Shown here: piece by piece, positions 50,379 through 58,428 of the stretch
Layout: the number at the start of each line of letters is the position of its first letter
Numbering within the stretch: the stretch's first letter is position 1
Source: Bacteroidota bacterium
Lineage (GTDB): Bacteria; Bacteroidota; Rhodothermia; Rhodothermales; Bin80
DNA length: 64,000 bases
NCBI GenBank assembly: GCA_028875125.1
Contig: JAPPGC010000065.1
Coordinates: 39,923 to 103,922, forward strand
Reading direction: 5' to 3'
Notes under the pieces: generated by a model
Databases searched by the model: none
Told to the model about the DNA's origin: nothing
What the model saw: the letters and a program-made list of their open reading frames with translations, nothing else
Program-made: the position numbers and the translations under genes

Positions 50379-52418
50379 CTAACGATTTCGCCAGCGTGCA
50401 GCAAGCATCATCTCGGCGGCTAAAAGGATGAGTCCAAGAACAAGAAAATGCCGCCAAAGCTCCAAGCCGGTCCTCGCCCGGTTAACTGCAGTCGAAACTC
50501 CCTCTCGAGACGCAGCATTCAACAACTCCACCGGCGCATCCAAAGCTTCTGCGAGTGCCTCACTGGCCTCTTCCGGTTCCATGTACACAAGACGTGATTC
50601 CAGGGGATCCAGTCCAACGCTTAACAGTCGAACGGAAACATTCGCAGCCAATACTTCAGCTACACCTGGTGAATCTATATCAAGGTCCAAGAGGCTGGCA
50701 CCAAACACCTGACGTTGAGGTGGCATGAGTTCCGTTCCATCCGGGGTTTTCACTGTGATATTGCCCTTTACAGCAGGTATTCTTATAGAAGTCTGGTGGC
50801 CGGTCAATAGCTGTTCGCCTTGCACCGATCCACCTGCTGAAAGATAATGCGCTGCTCGATACATCAGCGGAATAAACAAACCGCGAACAGGCAAATCACT
50901 CCAGACCAAATCCGGCGCCACCGCCATAAAAAATATACGACCATTGCCATACTGGATTTCCTGCAACAGGGGCGCACCATCAAGGAGTGTGATTAACGTC
51001 TGTTCTGCCCCCGCGGTACCGGGTACATAACGTGCGGATCGATGGACCGTCACCGCCTCGAGTCTCTGTGCGCGCTCCAAGGCTGTAAACACTCCTTCAA
51101 ATAGTGGATGCTCAAAATCTGCCTCATCTATGGAGGTTTCCGACTCCTGAATGCTTACACGGCCGGCGCCAACGGTCTCCAGGAGTGCGTTGGTTGATGT
51201 TGGTTCTGCAGCGGGAAAAATCAACAACCCGCCCCCATTCTCAATGTATTGCTTAAGCTTTGCCACTTCACCGGTGCTGAGTTCATCCGGGCTGATCAGA
51301 AAAATAGTAGAATAATTACTGAGCAAGGTGGCGGCCAGTGCGCGCTGCGGAATTTTGGTCGTACTCAAGGCATCCGACTCGCTGCGAAGGGAAAGAGCCA
51401 ACTCTACATGATCTGTCTGCGCTTCAGTGCCGTGAACCAAGAGAATATCTCTACGTGCGGGCACGTTAAGCGTAAAATATCTTTGGTTATCCTCTTCAAA
51501 TCCATCGTCCTCCGTTGTCACGTATCCTGCAAGCCATCCATGAATTGTTGGTGCACCGCGGAGTGTTACCCGAACAGGCACTTCCGGCGCGAGGGCAATG
51601 CTAGTTTGTGCGACACGTTCGTCCCCAAAGTACAGGCTTACAGCATAGTCTTCAATAGAGGAAGTGCCGTGGTTGACAACCGTGGCTTCTATTGTGGTTG
51701 GGGTACCTGGGTCCACAATCCGACTGGTTACCTGCACATCGGCAACACCTACATTGGGCCGCGTTTCGGTTGTGCCCACAGGAACGAGCATAACACGAAC
51801 CCCTTGGTCGAGGGGGATTTGTACCGAATCAAGCAGTGTCGACTCTTGCAGATCTCCCAGATAATAGACAATTTTATTGAGGTGGGAGGCCTCCTGAGCA
51901 AGCAGCGTGCTGGCGCTGCGAATAATTGACGACGCAGTCCGCGTGGCCGGGGCTGGGGCCCGGTTCAGGAGAACATCCGGCGTTTCCAGGTGCTGTGCTT
52001 TTTCGCTCAAGATGAACAACTCGTCCCCCGGTTCCGCCGAATCTATGATAGCTTGCGCTGCTGACTTGGCCTGCTCCAACCGGGTTCCGTCAGAATCACG
52101 CTGCATCATTGAAAGCGATGCATCCAGTGCAAGCACCGCAGACATGCTGGAGCGCCCGAAAAATCGGGTTCCAGCGGAGTCCGTCAGGGTTGGACGGGCA
52201 AATGCAATAACCAGAACGCACAATGCCAATGTTCTTAGAAGCAGCAACAGCCAGTTGCGGATACGGATCCGCTGCAGGGTCGTACGCTGCAGTGCGTGCA
52301 GGAGAGCAAGCGAACTGTAGTCCAATCGTTGCGGCCGCCGAAAATTAAATAGGTATACAAGTAGGGGTATGGCCGCCGCAATTAATCCGAATAAAATGAG
52401 CGGGTTTATAAATGCCAT
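50379..52418 (-). CDS. BatA-like membrane protein with von Willebrand factor A domain
   Basis: The 679-residue protein starts with the BatA N-terminal module: two membrane segments around FRRPQRLDYSSLALLHALQR and NWLLLLLRTLALCVLVIAF. A VWA domain follows with the metal-binding DASLSM motif (LALDASLSMMQRD). The middle is a beta-rich region with a CARDB-like part (VTSRIVDPGTPTTIEATVVNHG), then a glutamine-amidotransferase-like stretch (IENGGGLLIFPA). A last membrane helix closes the protein (HFLVLGLILLAAEMML). Such proteins belong to Bacteroidota aerotolerance-type or envelope-stress operons; exact function unknown. Upstream of hflX with a 3-bp gap. Confidence 0.85.
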   Translation of the reverse strand: MAFINPLILFGLIAAAIPLLVYLFNFRRPQRLDYSSLALLHALQRTTLQRIRIRNWLLLLLRTLALCVLVIAFARPTLTDSAGTRFFGRSSMSAVLALDASLSMMQRDSDGTRLEQAKSAAQAIIDSAEPGDELFILSEKAQHLETPDVLLNRAPAPATRTASSIIRSASTLLAQEASHLNKIVYYLGDLQESTLLDSVQIPLDQGVRVMLVPVGTTETRPNVGVADVQVTSRIVDPGTPTTIEATVVNHGTSSIEDYAVSLYFGDERVAQTSIALAPEVPVRVTLRGAPTIHGWLAGYVTTEDDGFEEDNQRYFTLNVPARRDILLVHGTEAQTDHVELALSLRSESDALSTTKIPQRALAATLLSNYSTIFLISPDELSTGEVAKLKQYIENGGGLLIFPAAEPTSTNALLETVGAGRVSIQESETSIDEADFEHPLFEGVFTALERAQRLEAVTVHRSARYVPGTAGAEQTLITLLDGAPLLQEIQYGNGRIFFMAVAPDLVWSDLPVRGLFIPLMYRAAHYLSAGGSVQGEQLLTGHQTSIRIPAVKGNITVKTPDGTELMPPQRQVFGASLLDLDIDSPGVAEVLAANVSVRLLSVGLDPLESRLVYMEPEEASEALAEALDAPVELLNAASREGVSTAVNRARTGLELWRHFLVLGLILLAAEMMLAARWRNR

Positions 52419-52719
52419 TTAGGAATGATGCACCCGTGCAGCGGCCCTTCTGCTACATATGCCTTACTGGACTGTTCCAGCTCGTCATGCAGAAGGAAAG
52501 ACCTGGGGCTTATGAAAATGAACCGATTTCCACAGCAATCTTGAGCATATCTGAGCAAAGCTCTTCGGAACCGCCTCCCGCCTTACCAGACACGCCGTAA
52601 TGCCCTGTCTGCAAAGGCAGGGACAGTCATGGTTGGGCTAGAGCTTTATGTATGCTGCCACTGTGGATGTAGGCGGCTTCTGATGTAACGGGGTGAATCA
52701 ACTACGATATTATTGGGGG
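52419..52719. other. Gap between fmdB-like gene and VWA gene, nothing recognised
   Basis: About 300 bp with no gene. A short inverted repeat CCCTG/CAGGG at 52603-52622 lacks a T-run. Confidence 0.3.
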
Positions 52720-53007
52720 TCAATCTTTATTCTTTTCAGCGACCGATACTTCTTTGGTATCCGGCGTTCCATTGGTCGTAGTCTCGGACTCCTTTTTTTC
52801 ATGCTTAGGAGATTCCTTCGCAGCAGGTTCAGCAGCGTAATCTGTCTGATAAAAACCACTGCCCTTGAGAATAAACCCGGTTCCTCCGCTAATGAGTCGC
52901 TGCACCGGCTGACCGGTTGTCGGGCAGTGCGTTAGCCGGTCTGCGGTGATTGGCTGAAAGATCTCGAAGACAGTTCCATCAGCCCGTCTATAGTCGTAAG
53001 TTGGCAT
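52720..53007 (-). CDS. FmdB-like small zinc-ribbon-derived protein
   Basis: The 95-residue protein begins MPTYDYRRADGTVFEIFQ, matching the FmdB regulatory-protein family. The first CxxC pair of the zinc ribbon is absent (YRRADG) and only CPTTGQPVQR keeps one cysteine, so zinc binding is unlikely. The GGTGFILKGSGFYQTDY segment is conserved in the family, and a charged, low-complexity tail (KHEKKESETTTNG) follows. ATG at 53007 is chosen; the longer frame to 53109 overlaps the neighbouring gene. Function unknown. Confidence 0.8.
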   Translation of the reverse strand: MPTYDYRRADGTVFEIFQPITADRLTHCPTTGQPVQRLISGGTGFILKGSGFYQTDYAAEPAAKESPKHEKKESETTTNGTPDTKEVSVAEKNKD

Positions 53008-53071
53008 ACAGATTAAATTGGATTGGAGCAGAAGCCGGAAAAGCTCAAACACGATGATTGTTCCGATCCTA

Positions 53072-54328
53072 TTAGGGCACCGGCCAGAAAAATGCCTCGT
53101 AGACCGCATCAGCTACGGATCCACGAATGCCTCTGAACCGTTCGTATTCGTCCCTTGTTGGATAAACACGATTGGTGAGCAGAATCACCCAAACCCCTGA
53201 ATCAGGATCAATCCACAGGGAAGTTCCGGTAAAACCAGTATGACCATAACTTCGCGAACCGAAGTGCTGGCCGGCTGACGACGGAGAATCATCCAGATTT
53301 CGCGTATCCCAGCCTAGCGCACGTGTGCTGAATGAAGTATCAACTACGGTTGTAAAGAGATCAATTGTTTGAGGTCGTAGAAACTCCTTTCCAGCTAAAT
53401 TTCCTCGTTGTGCCATCATCTGGGCAAACCGGGAGAGATCCAATACTGTAGAAAAAAGTCCGGCATGACCGGCGACTCCTCCTAGCGTCCAGGCGGTTTC
53501 GTCATGAACCTCCCCCTGTATCAAGCGATTACGAAAATAGTCATCCAGTTCAGTCGGTACGACGGCGGGATCCGGTATGCCCGTTATACGAAATCCTGTG
53601 GATTTCATACCGAGCGGTTCGAATATATGTCGGCTAGACCATTGATCGAAGGGTTCTTTTGTGATTGATTCAATGGCCAAGGCAAGCGAAATCATTCCAA
53701 AGTCGCTGTAGACGTACTCTTCTCCCGGTTCTGAAAGAAGTGCAGTCGTGAGTATGGAATCCAGTACTTCTTCGCGGCTCACAATACCATCAAGATAGAA
53801 TGGACGCCATGCAGGCAGCCCGCTCGAATGCGTCAAAAGATGGCGTACCGTAATGGGGCGTCTCTCAGGTGTATTGTATGCCTCCAGATATTGAAATACA
53901 GGTGCCTCTATATCGAGCCGCCCCTGCTCATAGAGGATCATGGCCGCTGTTGTTGTAGCGACAACCTTGGTCAGAGATGCGAGATCAAAGAGTGACTCCA
54001 GTTCCATACGGCGTTGGCCGGCGTATGTATACGTGCCATACTCAGTCATTTTGACCACATGTGTTCCTTGTCCCACGGACACTACTGCGCCGGGAAAGGC
54101 TTGCGAATCAATGAAATCCACAATCAGCGAATCAATACGCTCAAGTGCAGCCGGGTTAACAATGATGGGGGCATCGACCGTTGTACGTGGGCGTTCTACA
54201 GCGGGTGGGACGCGTCTTGGGCTAACATAGCCCCAGCCCACTGGGCCATCTTGGACGGTTTCTCTGGCCGACTGGCAGGCACTTAGGGTCAAAACCCCGA
54301 TGGCGAGAACATAAATGTTTCGATGCAT
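53072..54328 (-). CDS. Class C beta-lactamase-fold serine hydrolase, lipoprotein
   Basis: This 418-residue protein has a lipobox leader (VLTLSACQ), so it is exported and lipid-anchored. The domain carries the SxxK motif SLTK, the Y-S-D equivalent of YxN in EYVYSDFGM, and HTG in place of KTG (GHTGFTGT). LTHSSGLPAW is another family block. The fold covers esterases, D-aminopeptidases and AmpC-type enzymes; substrate unknown. It is divergent from the ferredoxin gene. ATG at 54328 is chosen because it places the lipobox correctly. Confidence 0.88.
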   Translation of the reverse strand: MHRNIYVLAIGVLTLSACQSARETVQDGPVGWGYVSPRRVPPAVERPRTTVDAPIIVNPAALERIDSLIVDFIDSQAFPGAVVSVGQGTHVVKMTEYGTYTYAGQRRMELESLFDLASLTKVVATTTAAMILYEQGRLDIEAPVFQYLEAYNTPERRPITVRHLLTHSSGLPAWRPFYLDGIVSREEVLDSILTTALLSEPGEEYVYSDFGMISLALAIESITKEPFDQWSSRHIFEPLGMKSTGFRITGIPDPAVVPTELDDYFRNRLIQGEVHDETAWTLGGVAGHAGLFSTVLDLSRFAQMMAQRGNLAGKEFLRPQTIDLFTTVVDTSFSTRALGWDTRNLDDSPSSAGQHFGSRSYGHTGFTGTSLWIDPDSGVWVILLTNRVYPTRDEYERFRGIRGSVADAVYEAFFWPVP

Positions 54329-54340
54329 CCTGATGGTTAC

Positions 54341-54371
54341 TTCGATATCCACCGAGATAGTGGTATATTTG
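54341..54371 (+). promoter_or_regulatory. Bacteroidota-type promoter of the ferredoxin gene
   Basis: TATATTTG at 54364-54371 is a perfect match to the -7 consensus TAnnTTTG. TTCG at 54341-54344, exactly 19 nt upstream, is close to the -33 consensus TTTG. The ATG lies 32 nt downstream of the -7 element. Confidence 0.75.
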
Positions 54372-54403
54372 GGCCGGGTTCGTTCACAAAACTTTTAGTG
54401 TAG

Positions 54404-54763
54404 ATGCCAAAGATAACGGTCTCCGGGTATGGAATTTATGAAATTGAAGAAGGACAGCGGTTAGTAAATGCGTTGGAAGCACATGGAGTTGATATTGGAC
54501 ACCGTTGTGGAGGATATGCGCGCTGTACGACTTGTCGAGTAGAGATTACTGAAGGGGAACCTGGGGTCATTTCCAGAGCGGAGCAGGAAAAGTTAGAAGA
54601 CCGCGACCTGCTTGGGGAGGTGAGGCTCGCTTGCCAAATTCTTGTGGAGCATGATATGACACTTAGGCCGCTGATGACTGTTGGCGAGATGGGGTGGTCC
54701 GATCCGGGCCCAGATCCTGAGGAAACGGTTACGCCTATTCCTGACTGGATTGAACGATCCTGA
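54404..54763 (+). CDS. 2Fe-2S ferredoxin
   Basis: A 119-residue plant/adrenodoxin-type ferredoxin that transfers electrons through a 2Fe-2S cluster. Ligand cysteines appear as RCGGYARCTTC (C-x5-C-x2-C) and a fourth in VRLACQILV. An acidic C-terminal tail follows. It is monocistronic with its own promoter and terminator; the redox partner is not apparent from neighbours. Confidence 0.92.
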   Translation: MPKITVSGYGIYEIEEGQRLVNALEAHGVDIGHRCGGYARCTTCRVEITEGEPGVISRAEQEKLEDRDLLGEVRLACQILVEHDMTLRPLMTVGEMGWSDPGPDPEETVTPIPDWIERS

Positions 54764-54838
54764 ACCGCAACATAAACGGCGTCCATCAGAAGGCATATTG
54801 CTAATAGTCAATTGCTAATTTTCAGATGTGATGCCAAG

Positions 54839-54865
54839 GTGCCCCTACTGTTGGGCACGCTTTTT
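54839..54865 (+). terminator. Rho-independent terminator after the ferredoxin gene
   Basis: GTGCCC and GGGCAC form a 6-bp stem around an 8-nt loop, followed by GC and TTTTT. It lies 75 bp past the ferredoxin stop. Confidence 0.8.
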
Positions 54866-54880
54866 GCCGGACAGATTGTT

Positions 54881-54896
54881 TGAACTATTGTGTTCA
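54881..54896 (+). promoter_or_regulatory. Possible operator: TGAAC-N6-GTTCA palindrome upstream of the glycosidase
   Basis: Five-base arms flank six bases, 76 bp before the chosen glycosidase start. The position suits a transcription-factor site; no matching regulator gene is in the window. Confidence 0.35.
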
Positions 54897-54971
54897 GATT
54901 GTGTATCCATTGACCGGTATGGTCCATAAATACAACCGGGGGCAGAACAAACCACAGACACCTTGTGTGCG

Positions 54972-57614
54972 ATGGTCAGATTCTTACTCGTAGTTCAAAG
55001 GTATTTGGCTTGCTTTTTCGTCGGCGGGCTTCTGGTCGCATCCGTCGTGAGGGCACAGGGTACAGCTACCTACGAACTTACATTTACTCCGACCTGGAGT
55101 GCCTCGACACATCCAGATGGCTTTCCTCCTAATCCCCATTTTTCCGGATTAATTGGAACGACTCACAATGATGCAGTGCACTTCTGGCGTACGGGCGAAG
55201 TTGCGACAGAAGGCATTAAACAGATGGCTGAGCTTGGGGCAAAGGGTGCGCTCCGCAGCGAAATCAATCAGGCGAAAGGCGAATCGAATGCGGACTATAT
55301 CGTAGACGCGTCAGGGGTCAATTCCCCCGGTGTTCGAAAAACAACTTTCGAGATTCGGCCGCCTTGGAATTTTGTGACGGTTACATCGATGCTTGCTCCA
55401 AGCCCCGACTGGTTTGTTGGTGTATCCGGTCTGAACATGCTGGATGAGGATAACAATTGGATTGATACGCTGGAAATTGATCTATTCGTTTACGATGCGG
55501 GAACCGACAGTGGATCCAACTACACATCACAGAATCGCCCCACCAGCCCAAAGGAGCAAATCAGACGTATACAGGAAGCGCCCTTCCTGGTGAATGGGGT
55601 AGTTACACCGGTGGGTACCTTCCGGTTTGAACTGCAAAAGGTGGTCCTTCCTGCGGCCGGTTATTTCAGCGTTGACAGAACGGAGATTCTGGATGCGAAC
55701 GGACAGCCTGTGGTAATCAAGGGTATGGGGCTCGGCGGCTGGCTGCTGCCGGAGGGTTACATGCTCCATATTTCGACAAGGAGCCAACCAACGGATGGCC
55801 CCACCGGAATACGGAACCAAATGATTGATCTCATTGGTGAACGGAGCACGGACGCATTCTTTGAGCTGTTCAGGGAGAAGTACGTGCAAGAGAAGGATAT
55901 TGCCAAGATGAGGGAGTGGGGGTTCGATCATGTTCGACTACCCTTCCATTACCGATTGTTTTACAATCCTGATCTTGATGAATGGGAAGAGGATGGTTTT
56001 GAGCTACTGGATACATTTCTGGAATGGTGTCGAAGGCATGAAGTAAATGTGATTCTTGACATGCATGCGGCGCCGGGTGCCCAAAATGAGGGAGGGATTT
56101 CAGACAGTGATGGTGAGGCGCGGCTCTGGACTGAACCAGACAAGTATTGGCCACAGACAATAAAAATCTGGCGTGAAATTGCCAGACGCTACAATGACGA
56201 TCCCGTGATCATCGGGTATGATCTTATTAACGAGCCTACGGTCCCCGACGAAATCGCTTCAAGCCTGGCCGATCTGTACGCCCGGATCATCAACGCAGTT
56301 CAACCGATCTCTCCCAACCACTTGTTTTTCCTAGAGGGCAACTGGTGGGCTACATCATTTGACGAACATCTGCGCAGTATTCCGACGCAAAAAGAGAATA
56401 TAGTCTACACATTTCATCATTACTGGAAAAGCCCTGAGCAGGGCGCCATCAATTACATTCTGAGTATGAGGGAAGAGGATCAGGTACCCCTCTATCTGGG
56501 CGAGACTGGCGAAAATTCAAATTCCTGGTTCTATGCACTCACGAAGCTAGCAGAGGAGCAACGTATCGGGATTAATTGGTGGACGCACAAAAAAATCGAA
56601 ACTACGACAAGCCCGCTCAGTGCACCGTTTGCACCCGGTTATGAGGCCGTAATCAAATATTGGCGTGGTGACGGACCAGAGCCCTCTGGTGAAGCTGCTT
56701 TCAGAGGGCTCATGGAGATGGCCCAATATCTGGATTTGGATTCCGCTCGCGTGAATCGCGGCTTATTGGCTGCGCTTTTTGATCCGGAATATGGAACGGT
56801 ACAAAAGCCATTCAAGGAGCATGAGGTTCCGGGGATCATCAATGCTGCTGACTATGATCTTGGGAATCAGGGAGTGGCATACCACGATTCAGATCACTGG
56901 GCGGTTACGGGAAACCCTGGAGGAGGCAACAGTGGACGCAACTATCGCAATGATGGTGTAGATATTGAGCCGTCTACGGATCCAAATGGATTTGCTTACA
57001 ACGTGGGGTTCACTGAGCGTTTTGAATGGCTGGAGTTCACTGTGGATATTTTGAACGATGGAGTCTACGAGATTGATGTTCGTGGTGCCAGCCAGAGCGG
57101 GGGAGATCGGACTGGTCCTGATATCATCTTTTCTCTAGATGGAGATCGTATCGGAGAGGTGGAAATAGGCAATACGGGCGGTTGGCAGCGGTGGGTTATG
57201 AAACAGACACGCACGCCTGAGCTTTCGGCAGGCACTCAACGTGTCCTCCGGGTGAGTTTTGCAGATCGGGAGGTCAACCTGAACCGAATGACCTTCCGTC
57301 TGGTGTCTACCACTCAGCGGGAAGCAGATGAGATACCAGCCGAACCCGAATTGCTTGCAACATACCCAAATCCATTTTCAGAGGTTGTCCATATATCGTT
57401 TTCTACACCGGAACCAGTAACGGCGGTGGCCGTGCTCTATGACGTGCTGGGGCGTCAGGTGTATCAGGCGGATGAAGCGGCTTACAGTGCGGGGAGCCAC
57501 GAGATATCTATGCCGGGTTTGGCGTTGGCTCCGGGGGTTTACGTTTTGCGGTTGATACTTGATGGGCCGGGGTTGTCAAAAACCATTACGCGTCCGCTCG
57601 TTGCCGCAAAATAG
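54972..57614 (+). CDS. Secreted GH5 glycosidase with N-terminal spondin domain, CBM6-like module and T9SS sorting domain
   Basis: The 880-residue protein has a signal peptide (CFFVGGLLVASVVRAQG). Residues about 30-225 match the spondin N-terminal domain (TYELTFTPTWSASTHPDGFPP, FSGLIGTTHN, VTVTSMLAPSPDWFVGVSG in part). The GH5 barrel follows: EILDANGQPVVIKGMGLGGW, HVRLPFHYR, VILDMHAAPGAQNE, acid/base Glu421 in YDLINEP, HHYW and nucleophile Glu511 in YLGETGEN. A CBM6/35-like module (VDIEPSTDPNGFAYNVGF) and a type A T9SS sorting domain (TYPNPFSEVVHISF, LYDVLGRQVY, GVYVLRL) complete it. It probably attacks a beta-glucan or related polysaccharide outside the cell. ATG at 54972 is chosen over the TTG at 54963. 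Confidence 0.92.
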   Translation: MVRFLLVVQRYLACFFVGGLLVASVVRAQGTATYELTFTPTWSASTHPDGFPPNPHFSGLIGTTHNDAVHFWRTGEVATEGIKQMAELGAKGALRSEINQAKGESNADYIVDASGVNSPGVRKTTFEIRPPWNFVTVTSMLAPSPDWFVGVSGLNMLDEDNNWIDTLEIDLFVYDAGTDSGSNYTSQNRPTSPKEQIRRIQEAPFLVNGVVTPVGTFRFELQKVVLPAAGYFSVDRTEILDANGQPVVIKGMGLGGWLLPEGYMLHISTRSQPTDGPTGIRNQMIDLIGERSTDAFFELFREKYVQEKDIAKMREWGFDHVRLPFHYRLFYNPDLDEWEEDGFELLDTFLEWCRRHEVNVILDMHAAPGAQNEGGISDSDGEARLWTEPDKYWPQTIKIWREIARRYNDDPVIIGYDLINEPTVPDEIASSLADLYARIINAVQPISPNHLFFLEGNWWATSFDEHLRSIPTQKENIVYTFHHYWKSPEQGAINYILSMREEDQVPLYLGETGENSNSWFYALTKLAEEQRIGINWWTHKKIETTTSPLSAPFAPGYEAVIKYWRGDGPEPSGEAAFRGLMEMAQYLDLDSARVNRGLLAALFDPEYGTVQKPFKEHEVPGIINAADYDLGNQGVAYHDSDHWAVTGNPGGGNSGRNYRNDGVDIEPSTDPNGFAYNVGFTERFEWLEFTVDILNDGVYEIDVRGASQSGGDRTGPDIIFSLDGDRIGEVEIGNTGGWQRWVMKQTRTPELSAGTQRVLRVSFADREVNLNRMTFRLVSTTQREADEIPAEPELLATYPNPFSEVVHISFSTPEPVTAVAVLYDVLGRQVYQADEAAYSAGSHEISMPGLALAPGVYVLRLILDGPGLSKTITRPLVAAK

Positions 57615-58428
57615 GTCGGTGTCAGATCAAAGGCTGGGCCGGAGTCCTGATGGGGGTTACCTTGATGCGGAAGTGGTTCCCATTTTAGGCCAATTGACTG
57701 GATTCCCGCTCAAATTCGCCGTTTTTCCCGAAGATTTTGCAGATGGCCTACTAAATCGGGGGATCGGAAGAATTGAGCATATTTGAGAGTATGGCCTGTG
57801 GTCACGCGACCAGAGCAAGCAAATACAGAAGTGTGCTATTCCCAATTCGTATACCGCCCTTTTGGGCTCACACCAATCACGATGGTGTGGTTTTTCACTA
57901 AGGGGTTGATCAAGGTGTTTTTCAAGTAGACTTTTAATTCTTCCGACCCGTTCGCAATGGTTCCGTCCGGCGTCTAGACTTTCATATATCCGATACCAAA
58001 CCAAGCACTCGGTAAATCCCGAAGCCGTCAGCCCCGGGATTTTGGGTGCAATTGGACACGAGTTGCTTAGAGATTTCCCGCAGGTGTGGCGATGATTTTT
58101 CGATTTCTATTGGAATTGCATGATCAGGGCCAAGCACACGCGAATATCCGCTCTTATACCGTCTGCGTATCACCCTCCTGATAGCGCATCAATCCGATAT
58201 TGATTGCGCATTTTTTCAAATCTGAAAGCAAGGCGTCGCGGAAGACATTTTCATGTTGGAGCTCGTTTAAAGTTCTCTGATCCCGGTGACCCGTGAAATA
58301 GATAAGTAAGTTGCCGCACAATGTGGTTTCACGGATATAGGAGCTCATATTTTCTTGATTCTCCTGAATCGGATTGTGTGAGTTCTGTGGAGACGTTTTG
58401 GACTCAGAGCGTTAGAGTCAGCGTTACC
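57615..58428. other. Gene-poor gap with decayed minus-strand coding traces
   Basis: About 810 bp without an intact gene. Three minus-strand frames (58348-58154, 58173-57982, 58004-57657) tile end to end in different phases and read as plausible protein, for example IEIEKSSPHLREISKQL and GFGIYRVLGLV, suggesting a frameshifted gene relic. The family is not recognised. Confidence 0.35.
57869..57895 (+). terminator. Terminator-like hairpin downstream of the glycosidase
   Basis: CACACCA and TGGTGTG form a perfect 7-bp stem with a 7-nt loop, followed by GTTTTT. It is 255 bp beyond the glycosidase stop, so its use by that gene is uncertain. Confidence 0.5.

Noticed and set aside
51249..51929. 226-codon plus-strand open frame
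   Set aside because: Antisense to the VWA/BatA-like gene; cysteine- and histidine-rich composition typical of shadow frames.
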